A DNA stretch of 64,000 nucleotides from Erythrobacter litoralis (GCF_029760855.1 NZ_SOSI01000004.1:1-64000); one strand, 5' to 3'. Shown: positions 27,388 through 35,864, counted from the first letter of the stretch. Notes: a model not told the origin generated them from the letters alone. Made by a program: numbers and translations.

Positions 27388-28437
27388 TCACTCCGCCGCC
27401 TCAACCTCACCGAACAGCCCCGGACCGTCGCTCTCCGCCACTTCCTCGTTCGCGGGCTTGGCCTTGCGGCGCTTGTCGAAACTCGACCACACGTCCTGCC
27501 AGTTGCCCTTGGTCGCGCCCTTGGAATATTCGGTTGCGCGGGTTTCGAAGAAGTTGGCATGCTCCACGCCGTTGAGCAGCGGGGTGAGCCACGGCAGCGG
27601 GTGGTCGTCGATCATGTAGAGCGGCTGCAGGCCCAGCTGGCCCAGCCGCCAGTCGGCGATGTAGCGGATGTATTTCTTGATGTCCTTCGCGGTCATCCCG
27701 CTCACCGGGCCCATCTCGAAGGCGAGGTCGATGAAGTTGTCCTCCAGCCGCACCGTCTTCTGGCAGATGTCGATGATGTCTTCCTTGACCGCCTTGGTCA
27801 GGCAATCGCGCTCGCGCACGAATTCGTGGAACATGCGCACGATGCCTTCGCAGTGCAGCGATTCGTCGCGGACCGACCAGCTGACGATCTGGCCCATGCC
27901 CTTCATCTTGTTGAAGCGCGGGAAGTTCATCAGCATGGCGAAGCTGGCGAACAGCTGCATCCCTTCCGTGAACGCGCCGAACATGGCGAGCGTGCGGGCG
28001 ATGTCCTCGTCGTTGTCGACGCCGAACTGCTGCATGTAATTGTGTTTGTCCGCCATTTCCTCGTAATCGAGGAAGGCCGAATATTCGCTTTCCGGCATCC
28101 CGATCGTGTCGAGCAAATGGGAATAGGCGGCGATGTGCACCGTCTCCATGTTGGAGAAGGCGGTGAGCATCATCTTGATCTCGGTCGGCTTGAACACGCG
28201 GCCGTATTTGTCGTGGTAGCAATCCTGCACCTCGACGTCGGCCTGCGTGAAGAAGCGGAAGATCTGGGTGAGGAGGTTGCGCTCGTGCTCGGACAGCTTC
28301 TGCGCCCAGTCGCGGCAATCCTCGCCCAGCGGCACTTCCTCGGGCATCCAGTGAATCTGCTGCTGGCGTTTCCAGAACTCGTACGCCCACGGATATTCGA
28401 ACGGCTTGTAGGTCTTGCGGGCTTCGAGCAGCGACAT
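27388..28437 (-). CDS. nrdB: Class I ribonucleoside-diphosphate reductase, beta subunit (NrdB)
   Basis: A 349-residue radical-generating subunit (R2) of ribonucleotide reductase. Diiron ligands follow the family pattern: DVEVQDCYHD early, FSNMETVHIAAYSHLLDT with the EXXH pair and, 4 residues on, the tyrosine that holds the radical in class Ia enzymes, then the later EGMQLFASF and RDESLHCEG. It ends in a short acidic tail (GLFGEVEAAE) that would dock to NrdA. No ATP-cone is present. GAGGGAACC precedes the ATG. It points the same way as nrdA but is separated from it by about 2.3 kb of other genes. Confidence 0.96.
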   Translation of the reverse strand: MSLLEARKTYKPFEYPWAYEFWKRQQQIHWMPEEVPLGEDCRDWAQKLSEHERNLLTQIFRFFTQADVEVQDCYHDKYGRVFKPTEIKMMLTAFSNMETVHIAAYSHLLDTIGMPESEYSAFLDYEEMADKHNYMQQFGVDNDEDIARTLAMFGAFTEGMQLFASFAMLMNFPRFNKMKGMGQIVSWSVRDESLHCEGIVRMFHEFVRERDCLTKAVKEDIIDICQKTVRLEDNFIDLAFEMGPVSGMTAKDIKKYIRYIADWRLGQLGLQPLYMIDDHPLPWLTPLLNGVEHANFFETRATEYSKGATKGNWQDVWSSFDKRRKAKPANEEVAESDGPGLFGEVEAAE

Positions 28438-28540
28438 GTTGTGGTTCCCTCAGAATTCGCGTGAACGACTCATATAGGGATTCATGCCCGCAAAACGAAG
28501 GCATAAGGGGACGATTCGGCGGGGATAAGCGGTGGATCGC

Positions 28541-28566
28541 GGAACGGGTATGCGCCGCCGTCCGTA
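28541..28566 (+). promoter_or_regulatory. Candidate EcfG (general stress response) promoter
   Basis: GGAAC at 28541-28545, then 17 bases, then CGTA at 28563-28566. This matches the alphaproteobacterial sigma-EcfG pattern GGAAC-N16/17-CGTT except for the last T. It lies 31 bases before the ATG of a small hydrophilic protein. Confidence 0.5.
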
Positions 28567-28596
28567 TCATCAGCACACACCGATGGAGACGATACG

Positions 28597-28899
28597 ATGG
28601 GCGAGTACGAACCGAAAGACAGCCGCAAGGTCCATGCCGGGCAGGAGTCCGGCGATGTCGGCAACGATCACAAGACCTGGCGCGAGATCGATCAGGTCCA
28701 GAACGAAGGCGGCAAGCTGACCGAGGACGAGGCCGGCAAGGCGCAGGGCGGCTACGGCAATGCACAGACCGAGCAGGGCACGAGCGAGCAGGACGCGGCG
28801 AAGAAGGACGGCGCCAAGGAAGCACGTCCCGCCGAAACCTCCGACCGGCCGGACGAGCGCGCGATGGGCGATGCCAACCGCCCGCTCGGCAAGGACTGA
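28597..28899 (+). CDS. Small hydrophilic stress-type protein
   Basis: A 100-residue protein with almost no hydrophobic core, rich in Gly, Gln, Asp, Glu and Lys (for example DEAGKAQGGYGNAQTEQGTSEQDAAKKDGAKE). Composition is like CsbD or LEA-type hydrophilins and it is probably disordered; I see no fold signature. GGAG lies 8 bases before the ATG. A candidate EcfG promoter lies upstream, consistent with a stress role, and the DUF2171 gene behind it has one as well. Confidence 0.8.
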   Translation: MGEYEPKDSRKVHAGQESGDVGNDHKTWREIDQVQNEGGKLTEDEAGKAQGGYGNAQTEQGTSEQDAAKKDGAKEARPAETSDRPDERAMGDANRPLGKD

Positions 28900-28903
28900 A
28901 CGC

Positions 28904-28929
28904 GGAACGGATAGCGGGGCGCATCCGTT
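28904..28929 (+). promoter_or_regulatory. Candidate EcfG (general stress response) promoter, full match
   Basis: GGAAC at 28904-28908, exactly 17 bases, then CGTT at 28926-28929: the consensus for sigma-EcfG in alphaproteobacteria. It lies 37 bases before the DUF2171 ATG and starts 5 bases after the stop of the previous stress-type gene. Confidence 0.65.
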
Positions 28930-28965
28930 AACCAGTCATATTCACTCTCATACGAAGGACACGCA

Positions 28966-29205
28966 ATGTTCGAGAAGCTACGCATCAAGGAACACATGGA
29001 AATCGCCGACGCGAGCGGCAATCACGTCGGCACGGTCGACGATACGCAGGACGACAAGATCAAGCTGACCAAGTCGGACAGCAGCGACGATATTCACCAC
29101 TTCATCTCGCTGGAAGACGTCGATCGGATCGACGACAATCGGATTTACCTGAAGGAGGGCGCGCGTATTCCTGCCGGTCTCGGCAACAAGGCGGGCCAGG
29201 TCTAA
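28966..29205 (+). CDS. DUF2171 domain protein
   Basis: A 79-residue protein of the DUF2171 group: IKEHMEIADASGNHVGTVDDTQDDKIKLTKSDSSDDIHHFISLEDVDRIDDNRIYLKEGA. These are single-domain PRC-barrel-like proteins of unknown function, often stress-induced in sphingomonads and rhizobia. GAAGGA precedes the ATG. A perfectly spaced GGAAC-N17-CGTT lies upstream and a strong terminator downstream, so it is probably its own transcription unit under stress control. Confidence 0.9.
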   Translation: MFEKLRIKEHMEIADASGNHVGTVDDTQDDKIKLTKSDSSDDIHHFISLEDVDRIDDNRIYLKEGARIPAGLGNKAGQV

Positions 29206-29227
29206 ACCTAGCTTTCCCGATTAATGG

Positions 29228-29264
29228 AAAGCCCCGCGGTCCCGTCCGGATCGCGGGGCTTTTT
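29228..29264 (+). terminator. Rho-independent terminator of the DUF2171 gene
   Basis: AAAGCCCCGCG (29228-29238) pairs with CGCGGGGCTTT (29252-29262) over 11 bp around a 13-base loop, with a TTTTT run overlapping the end of the stem. Confidence 0.9.
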
Positions 29265-29336
29265 GTTTGCGTGTTAGGTCGTTCGTTACCTTTTCGACGC
29301 GCGTCGGGTTAACACATTGCGCCGTATCCATGCAGC

Positions 29337-30551
29337 ATGGTCCCGGCCTCCCCTACCCTGTCTCCACTCCGCCGGATGATCGCCACCGCGCTGGCAGAAC
29401 CGGCCATGTTGCACGAATGGCCGCCCCTCCTGCGCAGCGTTTGGGAAGAGGAGAAGCGGGATAGCGTCGCCGGTGAGCTCGGCTTCCTGTTGAAGCTTGG
29501 GTTCGCGCTGGCCGTCGCCGCGAGCGCTTCGGACGCCCTCATCGCCCCGTCGGTCACGCTGGCCGCGCTTGCCTTGCGCATCGCCATCCTGTTGCCGCTG
29601 ACCTTGCTCGGCCTGCGCCTCGTACGACAGCTTCGCCTCGGCGAAGCAAAGGCGCTGATCACCGTCAACATGACCATCTTCGGGGCGATCGCCATGTGGG
29701 TGGCGGCGCATGGTTCGGCGGACGACATGGTCCGTTACAGCATGTCGACCGTCGTCACACTGCTGATCGGCCTCCTGATCCTGCCCTTTACCGTCGCGGA
29801 AAAGATCCGCGCCGCGCTGATCTTCTGCCTCGGCACGTGGGCGGCCACCCTCTATCCCGCCGCCTTTCCGGTGATCATCGTCTCGCAGCACATCGTCGCC
29901 TGCATCACCGCCGGGATCGGCGGCGTGCTTCTGGCGCGGCGGACCTGGCGGCTGGAATCGCGCGAATTCCTCTACGGCCTGCAACAGCGGTTCGACCGCG
30001 AGGAACTGGAAGAAACCAATGCCCTGCTGCGCGAATTATCGGAGAGCGATCCGCTGACCGGCCTCGCCAACCGGCGTAATCTGGAGCGGATGTTTGAACG
30101 CCAGATGGCGCAGGCGGCGAACGATTCCCTCGCTTTGCTGATGATCGATATCGATCACTTCAAGGCGTTCAACGACAAGCACGGGCACCAGGCCGGCGAT
30201 CGCTGCCTGATGGAAGTCGCGCGCCTGCTCGAACGCAAGCTGCTCGCATGCGGCGGCCACGTCGCCCGGTTCGGCGGTGAGGAGTTCGTGGCATTCTTCC
30301 GCGAATGCGACCTGCGCGACGGACCTTCGATGGCGGAGGATATCCGTATGGCGCTGGCCGCGTTGCCGATCGCCACCGGACAGAAGCGCCCCAGCACGAT
30401 CACTGCCAGTATCGGCGTGGCCCGGTCGCGAGGGAAGGACGATATGGGAGATTTGATCGCCCGCGCGGACGAAGCGTTGTATCGGGCGAAGAACCGCGGT
30501 CGCAATCGGGTGGAGCGCGCTTACGAACCTGTCCGTCAGACGACCGCCTAA
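29337..30551 (+). CDS. Membrane diguanylate cyclase (GGDEF)
   Basis: A 404-residue protein with about six membrane helices in residues 45-215 and a C-terminal GGDEF domain from about residue 235. The active site is FGGEEF with the metal and guanine positions intact (SESDPLTGLANRRNLERMF, LLMIDIDHFKAFNDKHGHQAGD). So it should make cyclic di-GMP. The RxxD inhibitory site five residues before GGEEF is not seen (ACGGHVARF), so product inhibition at that site is unlikely. No Shine-Dalgarno close to this ATG stands out; an earlier start is not available in frame. Confidence 0.9.
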   Translation: MVPASPTLSPLRRMIATALAEPAMLHEWPPLLRSVWEEEKRDSVAGELGFLLKLGFALAVAASASDALIAPSVTLAALALRIAILLPLTLLGLRLVRQLRLGEAKALITVNMTIFGAIAMWVAAHGSADDMVRYSMSTVVTLLIGLLILPFTVAEKIRAALIFCLGTWAATLYPAAFPVIIVSQHIVACITAGIGGVLLARRTWRLESREFLYGLQQRFDREELEETNALLRELSESDPLTGLANRRNLERMFERQMAQAANDSLALLMIDIDHFKAFNDKHGHQAGDRCLMEVARLLERKLLACGGHVARFGGEEFVAFFRECDLRDGPSMAEDIRMALAALPIATGQKRPSTITASIGVARSRGKDDMGDLIARADEALYRAKNRGRNRVERAYEPVRQTTA

Positions 30552-30590
30552 CTTGTAATAGGGCCGGCGACGATACTGCAGTCGGCCGCT

Positions 30591-30755
30591 TTAAGCTACG
30601 ATAAGGTCGTAAACACCGAGGCCGACAGTCAGGGCCGCCAGCAGCATCGATGTCCTGCGCCAACGCGTCGCGCCGGGTTCAGGTCGCCGCCGCGAGAGGA
30701 GTACGGCGAGGAAGGTCAGCAGGGCGAGGACCACAACTCCGAAATAGATCGGCAT
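30591..30755 (-). CDS. Small two-helix membrane protein downstream of nrdA
   Basis: A 54-residue frame, ATG at 30755 to TAA. It reads MPIYFGVVVLALLTFLAVLL for the first helix, then SRRRPEPGATRWRRTS as a basic loop, and a second helix LLAALTVGLGVYDLIVA. GGCGGG lies just before the ATG. It starts 24 bases after the nrdA stop on the same strand, so it may be carried on the nrdA transcript. Coding composition and two clean helices argue for a real small protein; no family recognised. Confidence 0.55.
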   Translation of the reverse strand: MPIYFGVVVLALLTFLAVLLSRRRPEPGATRWRRTSMLLAALTVGLGVYDLIVA

Positions 30756-30778
30756 GGTCCCGCCCTATCCGTTCCGCC

Positions 30779-32851
30779 TTACTGGCAGGCGAGGCATTCT
30801 TCGTAATCGGTCTGCTCGCCCATACCCGCGGTCAGCTCGTATTTCGCGGCATCGGCGGTATTGTCCGCTTCCACCCCGCCCGCGAAACCGGCGCGCTGCA
30901 CGCTCTTGGAGCGAAGGTAATAGAGCGACTTGATGCCCTTCTCCCACGCCTGGAAGTGCAGCATCATCAAGTCCCACTTATCGACATCGGCCGGAATGAA
31001 CAGGTTCAGCGACTGCGCCTGATCGATATACGGCGCACGATCGGCGGCGAATTCCAGGAGCCAGCGCTGGTCGATCTCGAAGCTGGTCTTGAAGGTCGCC
31101 TTCTCGTCCGGTGTGAGGAAATCGAGATGCTGGACGCTGCCGCCCTTCTCCAGGATCGAGTTCCAAACGTTGGTCGAATCCTTGCTCTTCTTCTTGAGCA
31201 GTTTTTCGAGATACGGGTTCTTCACCACGAAGCTGCCCGACAGGGTCTTGTGGGTGTAGATGTTTGCCGGGATCGGCTCGATGCAGGCGCTGGTGCCGCC
31301 GCAGATGATGCTGATCGAGGCGGTCGGCGCGATCGCCATCTTGCAGCTGAACCGCTCCATCGCACCCATTTCTTCGGCATCGGGGCAGGCGCCGCGTTCC
31401 TGCGCGAGCAGCATCGAAGCCTCGCTGGCGCGCGACTGGATATGCTTGAACATCTTCAGGTTCCACACCTTCGCCATCGGGCTTTCGAAGCCGATATTCT
31501 TGGCTTGGAGGAAGGAGTGGAAGCCCATGACGCCGAGGCCGACCGAGCGTTCGCGCATGGCGGAATACTTGGCGCGAGCCATTTCGTCGGGCGCGCGGTC
31601 GATATAATCCTGCAGCACGTTGTCGAGGAAGCGCATGATGTCTTCCACGAACTGCTTGTCGCCATTCCACTCGTCCCACTTTTCAAGGTTGAGGGAAGAA
31701 AGGCAGCATACAGCGGTGCGATCGTTGCCGAGATGGTCACGGCCCGTGGGAAGCGTGATCTCGCTACACAGGTTCGAGGTCGAGACCTTGAGGCCCAGTT
31801 CGCGGTGATGCTTGGGCATCATGCGGTTCACTGTGTCGGAAAACACGATGTAGGGCTCGCCCGTTGCCAGACGCGTTTCGACGAGCTTCTGGAACAGGCT
31901 GCGCGCATCCACCGTCTTGCGGACGCTGCCGTCGCGCGGCGATACGAGGTCGAATTCCTCGCCGGCGCGGACCTTTTCCATAAACTCGTCGGACAGCAGC
32001 ACGCCGTGATGGAGGTTCAGTGCCTTGCGGTTGAAATCGCCGCTGGGCTTGCGGATCTCGAGGAACTCCTCGATTTCCGGGTGGCTGACATCGAGATAGC
32101 ACGCCGCCGAACCGCGCCGCAGCGAACCCTGGCTGATCGCCAGCGTCAGGCTGTCCATCACGCGGACGAAGGGGATGATCCCGCTGGTCTTGCCGTTGAG
32201 GCCCACCGGTTCGCCGATGCCGCGCACATGGCCCCAATAGGTGCCGATGCCGCCGCCCTTGGAGGCCAGCCACACATTCTCGTTCCAGGTATTGACGATG
32301 CCTTCGAGGCTGTCGTCCACCGAATTGAGATAGCACGAAATCGGCAGGCCGCGATTGGTGCCGCCGTTCGAAAGGACGGGCGTCGCGGGCATGAACCACA
32401 GGTTCGAGATGTAGTCGTAAAGCCGCTGCGCATGCTCCGCATCGTCGGCATAGTAATCGGCGACACGGGCGAACAGGTCCTGGTAGCTTTCGCCTGGTAG
32501 CAGGTAGCGATCGGTCAGCGTTTCCTTGCCGAATTCGGTCAGGAGGGCATCGCGCGCGGCATCGGTCTTCACGTCGAAGCGGCGGTCGAGCACCTTCTTG
32601 CTGTCGGGCTCCTGCTTCTGGGCCTTGAGCACTTCGGTCATCGCGCCGGCGAGCGCGGCATCGGCCTTTTCGCCGACCAGATCGGCACTGGCGTCCGCCT
32701 TGCGCGGCTTTGATGCGATCAGCGTATCGGCAGTGTCGCTATCGGTGTCCGTCTCGAATGCCATTGCCGTCTCGTCTCCGCTCTTGAAATCCATCATGCC
32801 CTCACCGCTTTCGCGTTCGTATCGAGCGCTTCGAACGCCCGAATGTTCCAT
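30779..32851 (-). CDS. nrdA: Class I ribonucleoside-diphosphate reductase, alpha subunit (NrdA)
   Basis: A 690-residue catalytic subunit that reduces NDPs to dNDPs with NrdB. Active-site pieces are present: PISCYLNSVDDSL (redox Cys), STSNLCSEITLPT with the thiyl cysteine and its Asn/Glu partners, AVCCLSSLNL (second redox Cys), APTASISIICG, and the C-terminal CLAC pair (ECLACQ). The first ~65 residues are acidic and low-complexity; I see no N-terminal ATP-cone, unlike the 761-residue E. coli enzyme. The true start may be at 32797 or 32794, two adjacent ATGs with GAGGG close before them. Confidence 0.95.
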   Translation of the reverse strand: MEHSGVRSARYERESGEGMMDFKSGDETAMAFETDTDSDTADTLIASKPRKADASADLVGEKADAALAGAMTEVLKAQKQEPDSKKVLDRRFDVKTDAARDALLTEFGKETLTDRYLLPGESYQDLFARVADYYADDAEHAQRLYDYISNLWFMPATPVLSNGGTNRGLPISCYLNSVDDSLEGIVNTWNENVWLASKGGGIGTYWGHVRGIGEPVGLNGKTSGIIPFVRVMDSLTLAISQGSLRRGSAACYLDVSHPEIEEFLEIRKPSGDFNRKALNLHHGVLLSDEFMEKVRAGEEFDLVSPRDGSVRKTVDARSLFQKLVETRLATGEPYIVFSDTVNRMMPKHHRELGLKVSTSNLCSEITLPTGRDHLGNDRTAVCCLSSLNLEKWDEWNGDKQFVEDIMRFLDNVLQDYIDRAPDEMARAKYSAMRERSVGLGVMGFHSFLQAKNIGFESPMAKVWNLKMFKHIQSRASEASMLLAQERGACPDAEEMGAMERFSCKMAIAPTASISIICGGTSACIEPIPANIYTHKTLSGSFVVKNPYLEKLLKKKSKDSTNVWNSILEKGGSVQHLDFLTPDEKATFKTSFEIDQRWLLEFAADRAPYIDQAQSLNLFIPADVDKWDLMMLHFQAWEKGIKSLYYLRSKSVQRAGFAGGVEADNTADAAKYELTAGMGEQTDYEECLACQ

Positions 32852-33262
32852 TTACGTTCGACTCGCGCCGCGAGCCGTTCGCCTACCATGTTCGCCCCTG
32901 CGGAGGTCGAAAACTTCTCCACGATTTGCCCACAGGCATCGTCGATCAGGCCTCTGTAATATATGGGCCGTCTCAGCAGAAACGCTAGGTCTTGTGGTCG
33001 GACCCCTCCAACCGACCACTAGATACTGAATCAGCAGGTCGGCACGTGCAAGAGGGTTTATGGATTTTTAACGGGTTCGGCGGGCAGTAGGCCTTCGTGT
33101 CTTACCCAGCCCAGACACTGCGACGCGTGGAGCGACCTACACTTCTCGGTTGCGCAAGCCCGAACATCGAAGCGGGGAAAAATTTTTGCGGGTGCCGAAC
33201 CGCCTTCCTGCCCACGAATCGAAAGAATCGGGATCGGTAATTTTGTAATCCTGCGAAGCGCC
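32852..33262. other. 411-base spacer upstream of nrdA with possible NrdR boxes
   Basis: No gene is seen. Two stretches resemble the NrdR box (ACACTATATATTGTGT pattern, 11 of 16 each by eye): 32982-32997 (ACGCTAGGTCTTGTGG) and 33016-33031 (CCACTAGATACTGAAT). Their centres are 34 bases apart, a little off the usual ~31. Between them GTGGTCGG and CCGACCAC form an 8-bp inverted repeat with a 10-base loop. The remaining part toward the hydrolase gene shows nothing I can name. Confidence 0.35.
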
Positions 33263-34153
33263 TCATGCGGAATGCGCGTTCGCGTGGGACGCGATTTCCC
33301 GAGCCAGCTCGTCCACCAGTTCGAGCGGCAGGTCGTGCCCCCAGCCGGGAATGGTCCTGATCTTTGCACCCGGAATGCAGGCCGCCGTATCTCGGCCGCC
33401 TTCGCACGGTACCAGCGGATCGGCCTCGCCGTGCAGCACCAACGTGGGCACGGTGATATCACGGACCATTCTGCTGCGGTCGCCATCAGCGAGGATCGCG
33501 GAGAGATGCCGGGTAGGCCCTTCGGGATAATAACTGCGTCGGATCGTCCCCTCCACCCGCTCGCGCAAGCGGCCATCCTCGGTTGGATAAGCGGGGCTAC
33601 CAATCGTGCGCGCCAGCATCATGCCGTGATCGATCAGCGCCGCCTCGTCCTCGCTTTTCGGACGGGTGACGAGCGCATTCAGCGCTTCCTTCTTCGCCTG
33701 CGGCAGCTTGGGATTGCCGGTGGTGGAGAAAACCTGTGTGAAGCTGAGGCAACGCGCGGGATACTTTGCCGCCATATGCTGGGCGATCATTCCGCCCATG
33801 CTAGCGCCCACGATGTGCGCTTTTTCGATACCGAGCGCATCGAGCAGGCCGACCCCATCCTTGGCCATGTCGGCAAGCGTGTAGGGGACCTTTGGCTTGA
33901 GACCGATTTTGGAAAGCAGCGTCAGCTTGATCGGGCCAGGCGCTTTCATCCCGTCGAACTTTTCCGAAAGTCCGATATCGCGATTGTCATAGCGAATAAC
34001 GCGGAAACCTTCGTCCGCCAGCGCATCGACCAACTCGTCCGGCCATAGAGTCAGCTGCGCACCAAACCCCATGACCAGCAGCATGGCGGGTGCGGACGGA
34101 TCGCCGCCCTCCTCGTAATGTAACTCGATCCCGTTCGCTTTGGCCTTTGGCAT
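33263..34153 (-). CDS. Alpha/beta hydrolase
   Basis: A 296-residue alpha/beta-hydrolase. The oxyanion/cap start is VMGFGAQLTLWPDELVDAL, the nucleophile elbow is VGASMGGMIAQ (serine), the acid is in HGEADPLVP and the histidine in GWGHDLP. Such proteins are usually esterases or haloalkane-type hydrolases; substrate cannot be told. The ATG at 34153 has AGGGAGA upstream; 9 earlier codons are rejected. Monocistronic, divergent from the GlsB gene. Confidence 0.9.
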   Translation of the reverse strand: MPKAKANGIELHYEEGGDPSAPAMLLVMGFGAQLTLWPDELVDALADEGFRVIRYDNRDIGLSEKFDGMKAPGPIKLTLLSKIGLKPKVPYTLADMAKDGVGLLDALGIEKAHIVGASMGGMIAQHMAAKYPARCLSFTQVFSTTGNPKLPQAKKEALNALVTRPKSEDEAALIDHGMMLARTIGSPAYPTEDGRLRERVEGTIRRSYYPEGPTRHLSAILADGDRSRMVRDITVPTLVLHGEADPLVPCEGGRDTAACIPGAKIRTIPGWGHDLPLELVDELAREIASHANAHSA

Positions 34154-34275
34154 GGTCGTCTCCCTGTACCGCGGCATCAAAGCATGGCGAGGACTGCCCT
34201 GTCCATCGGTGCGGCACGTTTTCGCAGGTTGCAGGTTATGGCAGGCAACACATACGCAATCAGGGAAGGCGACGA

Positions 34276-34512
34276 ATGCTGAACATCATCGGGGCGGTCA
34301 TCACCGGGCTCATCGTCGGGGCGCTCGCACGGTTCTTCTATCCGGGCGAGGTCGATATGGGCTTCTTCATGACGATCCTGCTGGGCGTCGGCGGTTCGCT
34401 TCTTGCCGGGCTCGTGGTCCATCGCGGTCGGCCCGGCGTGCACCGTGCAGGCTGCCTCGCCAGCATATTGGGTGCGATGGCCCTGATCCTGCTGGGCCGC
34501 GTATTCCTTTAA
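34276..34512 (+). CDS. GlsB/YeaQ/YmgE family stress membrane protein
   Basis: A 78-residue protein with three membrane helices, the family pattern being IIGAVITGLIVGALARFFYPG..MGFFMTILLGVGGSLLAGLVV, then CLASILGAMALILLGRVFL. Related proteins are induced by stress in many bacteria; molecular role unknown. AGGGAAGG precedes the ATG. Its last 4 bases overlap the end of the convergent gltX. Confidence 0.9.
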   Translation: MLNIIGAVITGLIVGALARFFYPGEVDMGFFMTILLGVGGSLLAGLVVHRGRPGVHRAGCLASILGAMALILLGRVFL

Positions 34513-35864
34513 GCCGCCGCGCGGTCCAGCCGGCGCACTGCGCGTTCCTGCCCGATAAGGGGCAGCAATTCTCCCATGTCCGGGCCGTGATCGCGGCCCG
34601 TCAGCGCGCGGCGTAGCGGCAGGAACAGCGGCTTGCCCTTCCGGCCCGTCCGCTCCTTGAGCGCGGCCGTAAGATCGCGCCAAATTTCGGGCGACCACTC
34701 AAGCGTGTTCAGCGTCGCCTTGGCTTCTGCCAGATAGGCCCTGTCGTCGTCTTCGAATGCCGGCGTGTCTACCGGACCCGTAACCAGGCCCCACCAATCG
34801 CTCGCTTCACCGACCGTGGTGAGGTTCGGGCGGATGGCATGCCAGCCGGCCTCGTCCATCCCGTCCGGCAGCCTGCCCGCCACCTCGGCATAATCGAGTT
34901 GGTGGACGATCGCCGCATTCAACCGGTCGAGCTCGGCATCGTCGAATTTGGCGGGCGCGCGCCCGAAAGTGGCGAGGTCGAACGTTTCGATCAGCGCGCT
35001 GCGATCCACGATGGGTTCGACGGGCTGCGAGGTACCCAGCCGCGCGAGCAGGGCGAGGATGGCTTCGGGCTCGATCCCGCGCTCGCGAAACGCATCGCAG
35101 CCGAGCGAACCGAGCCGTTTGGAAAGCTTGCCCTCCCGCCCGACCAGCAGCGCTTCATGGGCGAAACGCGGCATTTGCTGCGAGGAATAGCGCGCAGCAA
35201 TAAGTGCGGTAAACATCTGAATTTGCACGGCTGTATTGGACACATGATCTTCGCCGCGCAGCACATCGGTGATGCCCATGTCAAGATCGTCCACCGCGCT
35301 CGGCAGCATGTAGAGCCAGCTGCCGTCGGCCCGGCGGATGACCGGATCGGAAAGTTGCGCGGCATCGAAAGCCTGCTTGCCGCGAACGCCGTCGTCCCAC
35401 TCGATGCGCTCGCCGTGATCGAGCTTGAAGCGCCAATGCGGCGCCTCGCCGCCCGCTTTCTTCTCCGCGATCTCCTCGTCGCTCAGTGAAAGGGCCGCGC
35501 GGTCGTAGATCGGTGGCAGCCCCCTCCCGAGGGCGACCTTGCGCTTGAGTTCCAGTTCCTGCGCGCTTTCGAAGGCGGGATAGATACGGCCCGCTTCGCG
35601 CAAGGCATCGAACGCGGCCTCGTATATTTCCAGTCGCGCCGACTGCCGCTCTTCCCCGTCCGGTTCGATCCGCAGCCATGCGAGATCGTAGCGGATTATT
35701 TCGACGAACTCCTCGCGGCTGCGCGCAGCGTCGGTATCGTCGATCCGCAACAGGAAACGCCCCCCGGCTTGCTTCGCGAGCATCCAGTTATGGAGTGCGG
35801 TACGAATATTGCCGACATGTAGCCGGCCGGTCGGCGAAGGGGCGAAACGGGTGGTAACGGTCAT
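34509..35864 (-). CDS. gltX: Glutamyl-tRNA synthetase (short, discriminating type)
   Basis: A 451-residue class I synthetase that charges tRNA-Glu. It opens with TTRFAPSPTGRLHVGNIRTAL, where HVGN is the HIGH-like motif, and has KLSKR as the KMSKS-like motif. SWLYMLPSAVDDLDMGITDVLRGEDHVSNT and the anticodon domain (LALLARLGT onward) follow the family order. Alphaproteobacteria often carry two GltX paralogues; whether this one charges tRNA-Glu only or also tRNA-Gln cannot be read from sequence. The ATG at 35864 begins exactly before the conserved MTVTTRFAP; 9 extra upstream codons are rejected. Confidence 0.95.
   Translation of the reverse strand: MTVTTRFAPSPTGRLHVGNIRTALHNWMLAKQAGGRFLLRIDDTDAARSREEFVEIIRYDLAWLRIEPDGEERQSARLEIYEAAFDALREAGRIYPAFESAQELELKRKVALGRGLPPIYDRAALSLSDEEIAEKKAGGEAPHWRFKLDHGERIEWDDGVRGKQAFDAAQLSDPVIRRADGSWLYMLPSAVDDLDMGITDVLRGEDHVSNTAVQIQMFTALIAARYSSQQMPRFAHEALLVGREGKLSKRLGSLGCDAFRERGIEPEAILALLARLGTSQPVEPIVDRSALIETFDLATFGRAPAKFDDAELDRLNAAIVHQLDYAEVAGRLPDGMDEAGWHAIRPNLTTVGEASDWWGLVTGPVDTPAFEDDDRAYLAEAKATLNTLEWSPEIWRDLTAALKERTGRKGKPLFLPLRRALTGRDHGPDMGELLPLIGQERAVRRLDRAAA

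Noticed and set aside
30650..32500. Open frame of about 616 codons antisense to nrdA
   Set aside because: Shadow of nrdA; composition is that of antisense GC-rich sequence.
33058..33603. Open frame of about 181 codons partly antisense to or out of frame with the hydrolase
   Set aside because: It overlaps the true alpha/beta-hydrolase gene in another frame, lacks a domain, and begins inside the conserved hydrolase sequence.
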